The notes: generated by a model from the letters alone, not told the origin. Counted from the first letter of the stretch, positions 11,120 through 24,252 are shown. The stretch: DNA of 64,000 nt from Cricetomys ansorgei (GCA_026225945.1 JAMJFZ010000239.1:27057501-27121500); one strand, 5' to 3'. Made by a program: numbers and translations.

Positions 11120-12760
11120 GTTACAGGTGATAGCCAAACACTAGGATCTTGGCCTGATCTTTAAGTTTAGTACGTCTGTTACACACGTCAAGACCTTACT
11201 CTCCATTTGTTCAATTCATTAAAATTCAAGTTAATTTTTCACCGATTCATTAAAAATATAAACATTATACAAGAACACACCAAACCCTGCCTTTCCATTT
11301 AACTGAAAGTTCCAGGCACTGTTTATGAAATGGTGGGTGTGACGGAGAGCAGGGGGATGACTCACTGGTGGTTTGAGCATTTACTGAGGAGAGTTAGTAG
11401 GGAAATAACAGAGGAAAGAAAAAAGAAAGGAGTGGGTTGGACAATAGAGTTGGGATAGGAAAGGTTGATTACACGGATGAGAAGTTCCACTACATAGATG
11501 GTCAGAAGCAAAAAGACAGCTGCTATTTGCAACACCAAGGTCACGGTCAGGGCCATTTGGGGAAGGGTACGTGACATCAGCTCATGTCAGCAGCTTGTGA
11601 AAATGCCTTGTGTTGAAATGGTTATTTGTTACTCAGTTAAAAAACTCCCATATAAGAAATGCAGCGTTAGTTCCAGCAGTGCAGAAAGCCACATTAATGG
11701 GTCATTCGATGGTTTTGTAGAAAGTCTGGATGAAATGTAAGAAGGTTGACATTACTTTATAGAAGAGGAGAGAGATATATGGGAACCTGGAAAGAAACCT
11801 AAGATAGAAAAATATTTGAGTGGTCAATAAAATATTGATTAATTCAAACATTTTATGTGATACTTGGAGTCTTAAATGGCTTATGGTGACAATCTCTGAT
11901 GATTCTCAATCAAAAAGGTTCTTCAGGGAAGTGCTATCAGGGAGCCAGCTGGAGAATTTATGTCATATTAAGGACAGTATATCTGTCTAGCCTCACTAAA
12001 AAGAGCGCACTGTCTACCTCTGCTTCAGAACTGCTCAGTGAGCACCGCATATAACGTTTGTAATGACTGGAGACTAGTGCCTACTTTTTGACTGAAAATT
12101 GTATGTTGAAATTTAAATGATCACCTCCCACAATTATAGACTGAAGTGCCAAGAGTTCAAAAGAAACCCTTTAAAGAACGACTTTTGCTGACACGAAGCA
12201 AAGGACTTCAAGGACTAGTCTCTCCGGAGCTCGGTGTTATATTTTGGGAATAAATGGGAAGATAAGACACAGCAGGATGTTAGAGCCATTGTCAAGACAC
12301 TTCCCACCCAGAACTCCCCACAAATAGGTGTAGCTCTCACGTGACTCCCTGGCATGCGCTGGAGTGAATTACAATTCTGGAGAAGGAAAAGACTTGAAAA
12401 GGTAAATGAAGTTTTAACACTAGGGTTTTATCAAATTGCCTCAATTTGTGTCTAATTGCCCCGGGCTGAGTGCTACACAGATGTGCATAATTAGCTAAGA
12501 TGTAAAATGTTCTGAAAGCCAGCGGGAGGGTAAGTGCGTGGATGAAAACTCCCTGTCCTTCCTGATTCAAGACAACAGGAGGGGCTTGGAAAAAACTCAT
12601 TTTAGCAGTTTTAGTTCCAAGGGTGTTGGATGGTAAATGGCGAGAACACAAACAAGCTTAAGATTTAAATAGGGTCACAGAATGCTGTGTTTGCTACTAG
12701 GTTGGCCAGGTATGTTTTCACTTTCATGAAAGAAGTAGGCTTTGAGTGGTTTATTTTCTC
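11120..12760. other. Unique DNA; possible conserved block at 12.38-12.62 kb
   Basis: No gene or repeat was recognised. The interval 12,420-12,560 contains closely spaced TAATTG and TAATTAG cores next to a CCCCGGG word. A 104-codon minus-strand frame (12337-12651) covers it but has no recognisable domain. Confidence 0.35.
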
Positions 12761-12915
12761 TTCTTCTTTTTGAGGCATAATCTCACTTTGTAGCTCAGCC
12801 TAGCCTGTGACTTGCTATGTAGCTTGTGCTGGCCTTGAACCGGTGAACTCCCGTTCAAACTCCCGTTTCTGCCTCAGGAGTGCTTGCTTTGCAGGTATAT
12901 GCTATCATGCTTGGA
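12761..12915 (-). repeat. Diverged B1 SINE
   Basis: Reverse B1 landmarks are 'aatctcactttgtagctcag', 'ctggccttgaac', 'ctgcctcagga' and 'gcaggtatatgctatcatgc'. An internal duplication of 'aactcccgtt' is present. Confidence 0.65.
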
Positions 12916-12924
12916 AAATTTGCA

Positions 12925-13012
12925 TATGTGTACACATACATATATATGTAAATGTGTATATCCATCTATCATCTATCCAGCTATCATCTATCTATCATAT
13001 CTATATATATCA

Positions 13013-13057
<45 letters not shown>

Positions 13058-13060
13058 CCT
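12925..13060. repeat. (TATC)n tetranucleotide microsatellite
   Basis: An AT-rich lead-in is followed by interrupted and then pure TATC units up to about 13,057. The isoleucine/tyrosine/serine-rich frames over it are artefacts. Confidence 0.95.
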
Positions 13061-13227
13061 TTGATGTACTAGGTGTATGCCTTTGGACATTGAAAGCACC
13101 AAATGAAGTCCAGAAGGGAAATACTAGGCCTATCATTAGATTTTATGTTTAAAAAAATGTTTAGAATTCCACATACAAAGGAGTCAAGGAGAATGGGGTG
13201 GGAAGAGGGAAGAAATACACTCCCAAG

Positions 13228-13425
13228 TGTTGTGGAAGTTTATTTTCAGTTGTGTATAAAGTAACTGTTTTATGCACTTTTGGGTGAGGGGTTGCCTAGG
13301 TCTTGGAATTTTGTATTGTCTTCAGGTGTTGGATTTCTGTGGGGATAGTCTATTGCTAATGATCCGCACGTGCTATCAGCAGAGCACCTGAGGAGTTCTG
13401 GATCAATAAAAACACCTGAGCAACA
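13228..13425 (+). mobile_element. 5' part of an LTR, family shared with 24.3, 52.3 and 63.4 kb
   Basis: The copy begins TGTTGTGG, has 'gtgtataaagtaact' near its start, 'gggtgaggggttgcctaggt' in the middle and the signal 'ggatcaataaaa' at about 13,402. The homologous order is seen in the other three copies. Similarity stops shortly after the AATAAA, so the 3' third is missing. A 60-codon antisense frame lies over it. Confidence 0.7.
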
Positions 13426-13509
13426 CTGTGCATGAGCAACTACACCCAACACTTCCAGCAGTTTACCCTTACTTGATAAATGCAGATTTTAAATGTTTAT
13501 ATATTTATT

Positions 13510-13695
13510 ATTGTGTATGTATGGTGTGTGTGTGTGTATGTGTGTGTTTTGTTCCCACTCCTGATAGCAAGAGTATGGAGCTCAGAGAACAGCTTCATGG
13601 AGCTGGTTCGCTCCTTCCAGCTCTGCAATGAGTAATTGGGGGTGTTGAACTTGGGTCATCGGGTTTGTTCAACAAATGCATTCACTTTTGCAGAA
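13510..13695 (-). repeat. B3-type SINE with (TG)n tail
   Basis: A TG-rich left end (the SINE's 3' tail) is followed by 'ctcagagaacagcttcatgg', 'agctggttcgctccttccag' and 'gttgaacttgggtcatcggg', the reverse complement of a B3 element. The tRNA-like head on the right is degraded. Confidence 0.65.
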
Positions 13696-13699
13696 ACAG

Positions 13700-16600
13700 C
13701 TTCATAGCCCCTGATACATGGCTAGGAGTTACATTTTTTAAACTCAGAATTCATTATTATTATTTGCCCAAATCATTTGCCTCCAGATGGCTAGCACACC
13801 TGCATCATCATGCAACATTTTTCAAATTGAAAAATTTAGAAATTATTTAAATTATTGAAATGTAGACTTCTGGCCTACAGCTAGCTAGACACACCAAACG
13901 TAATTTGTGTTGGTGGACAAATTTCATCTTGAAACTTTACACTTGAAGTCATTCATCAATAGGTTTATCCCAAAGAGAATCACCAAATAATGATGAAGAA
14001 ATAACAAATAAAATGGGTAGAATAGAGTCACAAAAAATTTAGGTGATTTGATAAAATTTTAAGAATATCAAATTCCACAGAAGGAGAATTCAGCCAAAGT
14101 GTCACTACCTTAGACAGCTCCAGATAAGTAGTAGCACACTGAGCTAGACCCTTAGAAAACAAAGGAATATCAGAAGTGTTGAACCTGGAATACAAGCAGA
14201 ATTTAGATTCACTGAGGACACTTTCTGTTAAAACTTTGTTCACTAAGATAGTTGCTCAGAAAGCCCTGTTCCCATATCAAAGGAGCTTGCCACTGTCGGG
14301 CACTCCAGAGAAGACCCTGGCTAACAGCCTCTCATTGAGCCTTATGGACCTTAATGGGAAGAGTATAATTCTGCTAGGCTGGGGGAATGACCCTATTCAC
14401 AGGTGACCTGAAGAGGAGCTCTGGCCTCTGTCTCTGCTTTGTAAACTCCTCATTTGTCCAAGAAAACCAAAACTTGCAGTTTGTGGTTCAATAAAACATG
14501 TTTAGTTGCTCAAAGTGTAACTCAGAGATGTGAGTCGAAAAGCAACTTTGAGAAGAATGCGAACCTGTATATGCTGTAAAGGATTTCTGTTCAAGGCTTG
14601 TTCTCTTTCTGGCGTTAGCTACAGCCAGTCATGTGCTATTGAAGAGACTTTCCCTTTAGCGCTTACTGGGAAGATTAATCTGCCATAATAGCAATACTTA
14701 GTTTTCTTTGTAATATGTACTTGTTTAACTTGGTTTCTCCCACTGGTGAGTACAGGAGACAGAAGCTGGACAGGTGGGCAGGACCCCAGAAGCAGCAATT
14801 TGGGAATGTCCTTACTGGAAGCCAGGCTCGTCAGAAGAGAGTTCTGTTTCCTGTCCCCTAGATGAAGCTCTCTACCTAAAGGCTACCTCTGTCTATGTGG
14901 CTGAGACCGAGAGGAGACACCTGGACATCTGACCAGTTCACCCCCTGCTCCGTGCATCACACCAGCTCCTTATATGAGTCTTAATAACAGAGAATCACGG
15001 TTCTGTGGAACCCTATTTCCTGGGAACCCCTTGTTACTGGACTCAGCCTCTATGCACCCCTTAAGCTCCCACCTATTAATGTAAAAGTAACTTCTCTCTG
15101 AAATCATCATCTGCGGTCTGCAAATTTCGTTCTTTAAATTTGAGAGACAAGACCCCGAAAGCCAGCGGCTCAGGAAATACCAGTTATTGGGTGTCAGTTA
15201 TTGTACCAGTCAGCATTGATTATTAGTTAAAGGTCTCAAAACTTTTAAAAATAAAAAAAAAAGAACCGAAAATACTCGCAATGCCAACATAGAAACCAGC
15301 CATTTATATTTTTTCTTCCAGTCCACATTATATTTACTCATTTTCTTTTCTTGTTAGTTTATTTTAAAATTTAGTATACGGATTATAGTAATGGGTTTCA
15401 CTATGGCTAAAAAAGTCTTTAAAATTTTAATCTTCATACTTGTGAGTGTTTTATGCTTTTAATATAATTTCTTAGGCTGAATTTCCAGCAGTGGGGTCAC
15501 TGAGTCACAGGAAATGAACATTTTTGTTCTTCTCATGATAGTCACTTCTAGTGTCTCTCCAGAGGCACTGGCCCAAGTGCCAGCAATGATGTATGACTCT
15601 GTTCTTCATCTGTCTTCTCTTCTTAACCACATTTGTCCTTGCGACAACATTTTGTTTACATCAACAACTTTTCATGAAAATACAAATGACTCAAAAGAAA
15701 CACAGCATGTAAATCATATTTTCTAAACATTAAGCTACATTTACATAAAGGATTTTGGAGAGTTCCCCACGATGTTGAAATGTATTTTCCAGTTGGTCTC
15801 TTCTAGAAGGTTTATTTAGTTGAAGTTAATTTAGCTTTTTGTTAGTTTCCCCGCCAAAGTATAGAGATATGCATTTTCACATTATTTATGTTATTTGTAA
15901 TTTGTACCCTAATCCATACTTTATTATCATTTGGCAAAGATGCCCAGAATTTGAACAACTCTTTCCTTATTGAGTTTTTCCTAAGAACAAAGTTTCATAT
16001 TTAAAATTCAAATGACGCTGGCTTGTATAGCAAAAGGCTGACTTTGCAAGTATATGATTCCAGGAAACAATGCAATTAGCTTATAAAATGCTCTAAATCA
16101 AAATTAAATTATTGATTCACAAAGACAGACTTTCAGGTTAAAATCACCGACTAGTCTCTTACAAGTCTTAAGATCCTAAGGAAGGAATACATATTTTGCA
16201 AGGTAATCCCCTTCAATATGAGTATTTTAAGTAAATTTCCTTAACCTGTAACTTTTGGAGGGAAGTGTGTGTGAGAAAAGGAAATACCTTTGTAACAATT
16301 TGTATCATCCAAAAAAAACTACAAGTTGTTGGAATTACGGATGGTGTGGTGGTATCAGTGGAGATCAGGGCTTGCAGGGCATCTCAATGGGTTCCAGGCT
16401 GTTATATTCCAGAACAAGGAACTGGTCAGAGATTCATGAGTAGTAGCTGAAGTAGAGAGGGTTGTGAAGAGATAGTATACTTCTTAGGAAGCAGGATGGA
16501 GCGGAGAAAGACTTAAAGAGTTCAATAGGGGAAAAGGTGATACCACGTAAAGGATGAGTTTTTGTATCACCTACCATGGCTGTTCAGATCATCTGGGCAG

Positions 16601-18685
16601 TGCATGCTTCCTCATGCATGCTCTCTCATGCATCTGTTACTTGTAAGTCTACATACAACTTTACCTGTCTCATTAACTTCTTAAATCTCTACCCACTCCT
16701 TTATCATGAATGAACCTGCAGGCATGTTTCTACAGAACTTGGGGTGCTGTTTCTATAGTTCAGCTCAAATCCTTGCTTCCTGAAATGGTTTGACATTGTC
16801 AGAAGCTATGGCTTTTTGTGTTTGTTGACTGGTTCTCTGTTTATAATCTTCTTTCTCTTTTAAATGATTATCTTTTTACTAATTAACAATCATTTAATGT
16901 CAAAATTTCTCAGTTTTAGTTACCCTGTCATTTCTTTTGCTAGACTGGACATGAAAAGTTAGAATTGATGTCAGGAACAGTCTTAGGAGAAAGGTCTTCC
17001 AAGATGGTATTTGGGTAATTATTCTGGTTATATTAGTCGGGAGCTTCCGGGGACCGAATATAATGTAAGAAAATCGACAGTTAGGAATTTTGCTGATATG
17101 TATAAGTCATACTTGAGGAGTATATGTGGAGTAGATTCTATTTGTTTCATATCAAGGAGAATGGAAACAACTCTAGAAGACCACAGCAAATGTGTTGATG
17201 TGGGTCCATTTCCTAAAAGTCCTGAATTGATGTGTTAGCTCACAGAGTACAACCTACATCCTCAGAAATGCCCATTTGATTCTCTCTGGATCTAGATACC
17301 GGTGAGGGTTATACCACCACTGATGTGAATTCTTTGATCTTAGTAGAAATGATGGGATCCTGGAGTATGTCAGGTCACGTGGCCAGTTGGCAAAGACAAA
17401 GCCCATTGACTAGGAAGGCCACCAGGGACAGAAGAATAATCATAATACGTTGGTCTACAGAAACCTCTGATTGTATGTAAACAAGATGACATGGTGCCAC
17501 TAAGAATAAAATAGGTGTGCATCCTACAGAATCATTCCTTGAATTATATAGCAGGAAACCATGGTGATTAAGTGAATGAGAGTGGCTAAGAAGGCTTACC
17601 AAGTTTCCATAACTAAGTCTGTTCTCAGGCCAAGTGCCTCTTGCCTGATGATTCAGATCCTTTTGAACAACTCTGCAATCATGTCATAGGTTTATACTCT
17701 GAATATATCTCATCCCTCAGTGTCTGAGCACTGGGGAAAGAATATTCATTAGAAATTCCTGAACATTGTTTATTAAGTGTTTCTAATTCTCATCAACCCC
17801 AAATTCCATTTTAGCAAGGGTCAGGTAATGCAGTCAACTCAGATATAACTCACAGTACACCCACCTAATTCATTGGCCCACCCTACTGTCAATTCAATAG
17901 TTTCTGAATGTGGAGCAGGTTACAAGATTGTTGGCACCTGGAAGAAACATCTCATTTGCCTTTGATCCATGGGATAGGATCATTATGGAAAGGCTAATGA
18001 AAATGTCTAAATTTACTCGTTCCCCACAAAAACAGTAAATCTGAAGCAAAATGTGTCTAAGAGGATTTTCAATTACTAATGTCATGATTTTAAATAACCA
18101 TTTAACTTGCCTGCTCGGCCTATGCAGATGTTGGGTGACTCTGAGAGCATGACTACATTACTCTGAAGTTTACCAGGTGTAGCAGTAGTTTAAGACACAG
18201 TATCCTGAATGAAGAAAATGAACATACCTAGCACTTGGTAATGGACGTACAGGGACTGGCCTAGTTAATGCTTCTTTCTTAATACCAGTTTGTAGGGATC
18301 GGTGGAAATGTTTGTGTTCACTTGGCACGGCCAACACTGCACCTTAACCGCTTTGCCTGACTGCATCAATTCCCCTGTGTTCTGGCACAGAACAGTCTGC
18401 AAACGTCACAATTGCCCTAATTTGAGACAAATGCTTGTGGTTTGAGAACATTGTGCTAATTCTATATAGAGTACAGGAAGTAGTAAGGCACTCTTTCTGT
18501 TTTAGCAAAACACGTGAATCGGAGGACGAGAGAGAAAATACAAAATTTCAATAGCCTGCTTTCATACTGTAGTTTCTGGGATTCCAATGATCAGGGAACA
18601 CGTTGGGCTGTCTTCTAAAATAGAGGACAGGCTGCTATGCTGTATATGCTGCGGTGAACTACCTACAAAGAAAAAAGAGGCACAT
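13700..18685. other. Long stretch of mostly unrecognised DNA
   Basis: I see no gene here. Frames of up to 76 codons are unsupported. The segment 14.75-15.18 kb has a 'ccttatatgagtctt' TATA-like site and a late 'agacaagaccccgaaagcc' block and might be a decayed LTR, but I could not find its ends. Parts of 17.3-17.95 kb look like an old repeat that I cannot name. Confidence 0.4.
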
Positions 18686-18689
18686 TTGA

Positions 18690-18890
18690 AGTAAGTTAAT
18701 TTTTTTTAAATGAAAAGTTTTAGGTTTATGGAACAAATGAGCAGATGGCACAGAGAACATTCATTTTCCCTATATTAACATCATGCATTAGTACGACATA
18801 TTTGCTATTGTTGGATGAACCAATATTAACACACTATTGTTAACTGAATTCCAATTTTATTCAGAATACCTTGCTTTTTAACCTGATGCT
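18690..18890 (-). repeat. Ancient L1M 3' UTR fragment
   Basis: 'aaaagttttaggtttatgga', 'agatggcacagagaacattc' and 'tattgttggatgaaccaata' follow a characteristic mammal-wide L1M 3' UTR order, read in reverse. Confidence 0.55.
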
Positions 18891-20129
18891 ATTTTGTTTT
18901 AGGATTCCGTGCAGAAGGTCGAAGAAACTGCCGTGTCCCTTAGACACTGCAAGATTGTGACAGTTTCTCAGATTTTACTTTTATTTCATAAAAGAAAGCA
19001 ATAATGCTTTGATGCACTGTGTAGATACTGAATTGGGATTTGATTGGTTCCATTTCCAAGATTAGACTGGGGTGGACTAGGAAGACCACATAAGCAAAAT
19101 CCTATTCTCTTTTTCATCACATCAACAGAATGAACTATTGATGGTATTAATGTTGACCCCAAAGCTTAGGTAATGCTTGCCACTTACGCACTGGTCAGTG
19201 GCTGCTTTTCTATCCTGTACTCCTTGGGAGGAGGTCAGGGTCCGCAGTCCACACGGAGGGAATGAAGAAAGACACCGAGGGTGAAGTACCTACATGGATT
19301 ACTTGATAATAATTTTGCTCTCCCATTTATTAACTCAGCAATTTAATCGTTTGCTTATCAATTTATGCCACTATGGATCACATATTTGTTCTACACTCTG
19401 GATTACAAGTCAAAGCTAGTTCATCTAGTCTAATGTTGAAATACTCCGAGCTTTGCCACCTTGAGCTCTTTCAACTGTCTCCTGCCTTTCTCTGACATAC
19501 AGCCATTTTTTGTTACGTGTGTGTGTTTTGGATATTTATGCTCTGGTAGTGTAAGATGCTTCTGGTTTATGTTTTATTTTGTTTAAACCAGTACATTTGG
19601 TAAGACATCTTCCATTAAAAATTGTAAGTGCTTATTATGGGCTATTTACTCTGTTCTGTCCTGGGTGTGACATTATTTTGTTTTTGGTCATAAGCAGTTT
19701 CTTGACTGCCAGGCTTTAATGCTTCTTTATCTGCAGAAAGCTCTACCCCTGCTTCTGTGTGTTTGTGTTATAGGATAGATGATTCTCATTCTCTGGATGA
19801 CAAAACTTACCATGATATGGCTTCTAATATATATTTTTGTTTTTAAGGGAATGAAACGGAAGTATGCTTTAGTGATTGCAGCTTCTCCTGAACATGTACA
19901 CGGACTTTCTCCATTTCTTTAAATCGGTTTCATTGGGAGTTTTCCATAGTGAATTTCTGACCACCGTGGATTTGTATTTTGTTCTTTTGTGGGTTGGTTC
20001 TCCATTCTCTCTCATTTCAAAGCATAAAATAACTAGAAATAAATATTGTAGGATATATTAAATTGCTTCATATACCTTGCTAACCACTAACTTCTCTAAG
20101 AGATGAAGTGAAATCCCCATGTCACATGC

Positions 20130-20557
20130 TGTTAGGCCTTATGGCCGGGTGAGGGGCCTGTGGTCCAAACTCAAACCAAGCTCGAGTTTAGAGACCTGTC
20201 TTGGCACCTCTAGTTCTGCCTAACGGTGACTAAGCATAGCCTATTCTGGTGGTGACTCTGCCTAGTAACGGCTACGTGTAAAAATCTTGCTGGCTCTCCT
20301 CCCTCACTCCACTTTACCTCACACTCTACGTCACCTCTCCTCATCTTCTAGACTCTCCCATTTACCCTCAGCCTATAAAAAGGCGGCTTGTAATAATAGA
20401 AGCGAGTACCTGCTTGGACAGTTCTCCCGGCTCGTGTGTGTCTTTTCTCCCGGTGGGAGAGTGGTCGGCTGTCGATACTCACCATCCCGCTCAGCCCCAA
20501 GGGGGACAGGCTGGCCCTGCTCCCCCTCAATGACTTGTTCTGTCAGAACACCCGACA
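20130..20557 (+). mobile_element. Solo LTR with 6-bp target duplication (class II/ERVK-like)
   Basis: The element opens TGTTAGGCC and closes CCCGACA, the TG...CA ends of a retroviral LTR. Flanking hexamers ACATGC (20124-20129) and ACATGT (20558-20563) agree at five of six positions. A six-base duplication is typical of class II (ERVK/IAP-like) proviruses. A TATA box, TATAAAA, lies at 20374-20380. The element is about 428 bp and no internal viral sequence adjoins it, so it is a recombined solo LTR. Frames of 60-92 codons over it on both strands are not genes. I do not assign a named family. Confidence 0.85.
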
Positions 20558-20566
20558 ACATGTAAA

Positions 20567-22870
20567 AAGCACTTAACAGAAATTGGGAATATCAGTTAAG
20601 TTGTGAGTTGTAGCATCGAATATGCCCTGGAATATACAACCAGGTAGAGACTTTTAGGCTTAGACCTGCCCTTCTCTTGTAAAAGTGGATGCATCAATTT
20701 ACAGTGGGCTGATGAGGGTGAGGCAACCTCCTCTTGAATGTCTTACCTTCAGAGGCATAAACCAAACCAATTAATTTTACTGTCCTTGGACATAGTTCCC
20801 GCAGACTCGTGTATGGCCGGTTCGTTTTCATAGGACTATACTCTATGGACTTTGAGATTACAGATAACGCACTTCTTTTTAATTAGAGAGAGTGCCTCCT
20901 TCTACTCTGCACTGCACTCTAGTGTTTGCTTGCTAAAGTCAAGAGACAGTACCGAAGAGGGAGTTTTACTTCAGTGGTTTGTACAATTAATAGCCCTAGA
21001 GAAACTTCAGGGAATATTCTGGGAAGAGCGCACGGCGAAGCTCCCTAGGGCCCAGCTGAGCCATCGTCTGATCTGCAGATAACAGATGGCCACTGTTGCA
21101 CACTCTAATTGAACTGTTTTCGGCTTTCTCTAGGTTTTATGAGAAAAGGGCCTCACAATTCCCAGAATTCAAACCCACGCTGTCACTATGATGCTCCAGT
21201 TGAGCTTCTTTCTCGAGTGGGAATGTTTGTAACTACACTTTGACTCTTGATGTTTTTGCCCCACAAAAGGGTCTTCTTATAAGTGCACCAATTTTTCAAC
21301 TTTGTTTCTCTCTCTCTCTTTTTTCATTATTTTGTGGATAATTTCAAGCACACACTGTTGAAAGATGCAACACAACTACTTGTCCTGGTTAGTCAGCCTT
21401 GACATGGCTAATGCCACCTATATAAAAATCAGCCATTCTAGTTCATTGTTCATCACTGGGGCAACAGAAGATGCTAAGTGGTTCTTTATAGCTCGATGGA
21501 ATCTGGGGAATCAAACGGAAACTATGATAAAAGTTTTTCTACTGAGGAGTCAGTGTCTCACGTATTATTCACATGCGGCAACTGAAATTCCTGAAGCTAA
21601 GTTACTATATAGCTTAACTCACAAAAAAAAAGTTAGCCATATTTTTTAAGGTGGTCATACCCTGATTTGCTTCTTACTATGTTTATGGTTTTGCTAGGAA
21701 ACAATTATAAGATGTTTTTGGAGATCTTATGTGTGTTTTTCAATATTTACAAAACACATGGGAACAAACTCAGGGACAGTGAATTTAGGAGATTAATCAG
21801 CCTGTGGAGGGACCAGACCATCAATTCATAGAATTTAATCCATCAACACTTATTGATTTCTGACCCTGGGTGATATGCTTTCTAAAAGTGTATGAAAGGG
21901 AGAGCAATTCATTTTTGGGGTCCAGATACTTGTCATACAAAAGTACTTAAATAATAATTCTAGGAAGACAATTAGTATCATACTAATCCAGGAGGATGAA
22001 TAATTATTTCCAAGTTGGACTCAAAATGGCTTCAGAATGTTAATATCCAAGGAAACTTTGCAGAAATCTTCAAGGCAATGATACATTGACAATTAATGGG
22101 ATAGAATATTAGGCCCAGACAATTTGGGCACTTGTCTAATTCCACAAAAAAAAAAAAAAAAAAAAAAGACAGACATTAACAGCATGTCTCTTTAGATTTT
22201 GAAACCTTGTGTGTTTGTTTTCTTAAATGAACTATTGTCAAGATCCCAAAGTAGAAGTGGTAATCCACAGAATTGTTATTACATTCTTCTCATGCAAAGA
22301 AGGGCTTAGCATGTGTAAGTACCTAATCTGATAAGAACTGGATAGTGGATCCAAGAGTCACATGCGAGACCCTATTTTTGGAGGGAGAGGGATGAGTGAG
22401 ACACAGTTGTGCAGGGCAGCTGAAGCTGGCTCTGAAGTCTCCAATCTTCTGTTTCAGAATCCTGAGTGCCGGGAGTACAGCGTGGATCACACCGCAAGGC
22501 TTTTTCGTAGGTGTCTGTGAAGACCTTTGTATGGATAATATCCAGCCGAGAGAGTGGTGTGATACACCATCGACACACAGCTCGCAGGCACTTCCTTTCA
22601 CTGTACTCTGTGCCTACTACCCTATTCTTTAAAAATTACTAACTACCCCTCCTTTTGCTATGTGTTCATTGGCTTGGTTTTCAGATAAAGACCTTTTATT
22701 ATTTTCAGTCTATCCTTTTGGCAAGACTACATCTCAGGTGGTGTTCCAAGCATCTGTCAGAAGAGTGCCCTGCCCTCTTCCATTGTGACAATCTCTGTCA
22801 TCCGTCAAGACAGTTACTTCTCCCAGTCAGAGTTTACTTAGTGGCTTACAGAGGGAATTGTAAAACATTA
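20567..22870. other. Unique DNA with an A22 tract
   Basis: No gene was recognised. Frames of 76 and 94 codons (20852-21082, 21365-21649) show no domain. A pure A tract lies at 22146-22167. I could not match the DNA upstream of it to a retroposon, so its origin is open. Confidence 0.45.
22146..22167. repeat. Poly(A) tract
   Basis: About 22 uninterrupted A residues on the plus strand. Confidence 0.95.
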
Positions 22871-22874
22871 TTTC

Positions 22875-23035
22875 TCTTATTTTTTGAGATTGTAATTTCA
22901 TCATTTCTCCCTTCCCTGTCCTCCATCCAGGCCACCCACATACTCCTCCTTTATTTTTTCCAAATCCATGGCCTTTTTTTGCATAGTTGTTACATACATA
23001 TATGATATACATATATATTTCTAAGTACATAAATA
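22875..23035 (-). repeat. Rodent L1 3'-end fragment
   Basis: A T-rich left end leads into 'tttctcccttccctgtcctc', 'atactcctcctttatttttt', 'aatccatggcc' and 'gttgttacatacatatatg', the reverse complement of a rodent L1 3' UTR. It is truncated after about 160 bp. Confidence 0.7.
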
Positions 23036-23510
23036 CATCTTAATTTGCAGCATGGAATACATTCATGGTGGAAAAAAAGGCATTGAGCATCCTTAGGTAC
23101 AGTTTTTACTGCAAAGCCAACACATGTGCACAGTTCCCTTTATTTTCCAGTGTTTGGATTAATGATTTTGTTTCCTAGAATCCTCCAAAAGTAATCTATT
23201 AAAAAAATGATCACTGTGGGTTCCTGGTTTCTAACACATTAAACTTATTTTCATCCCCTGATATAACTCCTATTGGTGCTAAAAATGACTTCTTTTCACA
23301 CAGCAGGGCACCATTTATGAATTTATTCATGAATCTTATTTATACTATCTCAATCGCTTTTGACAACCTTGCTCTCTTGAACAACAAAAGTATTCAGGTT
23401 TATCCTACATATCTACATGTTTCCCGTACCATATTCTTTCTCTACTTCTCTCTCTTCTATACATTTCTTTGTACATCGTTTTAGTGTTAATTTGTTTGCT
23501 TTCTCTTTGA

Positions 23511-23639
23511 ACACTTTTTTTTTAATTTTTGAAATTAAATTTGATTACATTATTTCTCCTTTCCTTTTCCACCTTCTAGCACTTTCCATGCAAGCCATCT
23601 TGCTCTTTCTCAAATTCATGGCCTCTATTTCCTTGTTGT

Positions 23640-23673
<34 letters not shown>

Positions 23674-24252
23674 GATATATAAACAACTTACTGAGCCCAT
23701 ATAAAGTTGTTTGTATGCATATGGTTTTATAGTCGACCATGGATTGGATAATTTGGGGCTCTCCCTTGGGGGAAAGACTATTTCTCTTGCTGTCAGCATT
23801 ACCCCATTGTCTGCAGTTCTTTGTCTAGGGTGGAGGCTCCAGGAGAGTCCCCCTTACATGTTAGTATTGCTGTTGGTATCCTCCTTGTTCGGGTCTTGTT
23901 TAGGCAGCCATGTTAGTGAGACTTCACGGGTGTACCTTCTCCAACATTTCTAGGAGACGAACTCTCACAGCAAACTTCCTTTTCCTCTGGCCCTTACAAA
24001 TTTCTCCCATGCCTTCTTCCATTGTGATCTCTGAGCCTTAGGTGCAGGAGTTGCATTGTATATGTTTCAGGCAGGGCTGGGAGCTATGCAGTTACTTCTT
24101 TGCATTTTGATTGGCTGTGGTTTTCTGTAATGGTCTCCATTTGTTGCAAGGATATGTTTCTTTAATTAGGGGTGAGACCTGTACTAATCGGTGGGTATAA
24201 AGATAAACATTTAGAATGTAATTAGGAATTAAGCCAGTTGAGTAAAATGGCT
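23511..24252 (-). mobile_element. Rodent L1 3' UTR, part 1 (interrupted by an LTR)
   Basis: The poly(A) tail appears as a T run at about 23,515. The following 740 bp contain the order 'ctttccttttccaccttcta', 'caaattcatggcctctattt', a (TC)n run, 'gggctctcccttgggggaaa' and 'tgtctgcagttctttgtcta', a rodent L1 3' UTR read backwards. The L1 resumes after the LTR inserted at 24,253. Frames of 79-85 codons here are not genes. Confidence 0.75.
23644..23671. repeat. (TC)n microsatellite inside the L1 3' UTR
   Basis: About 14 pure CT dinucleotides. Confidence 0.95.

Noticed and set aside
12807..13152. Frames rich in Ile, Tyr, Leu and Ser
   Set aside because: They run through a B1 SINE and a TATC microsatellite.
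14740..15180. A decayed LTR
   Set aside because: A TATA-like word and a late U5-like block are suggestive, but no TG/CA ends, duplications or second copy in the window could be found.
20287..20565. A 92-codon frame and antisense frames of about 60 codons
   Set aside because: They lie inside the solo LTR and do not correspond to any retroviral reading frame.
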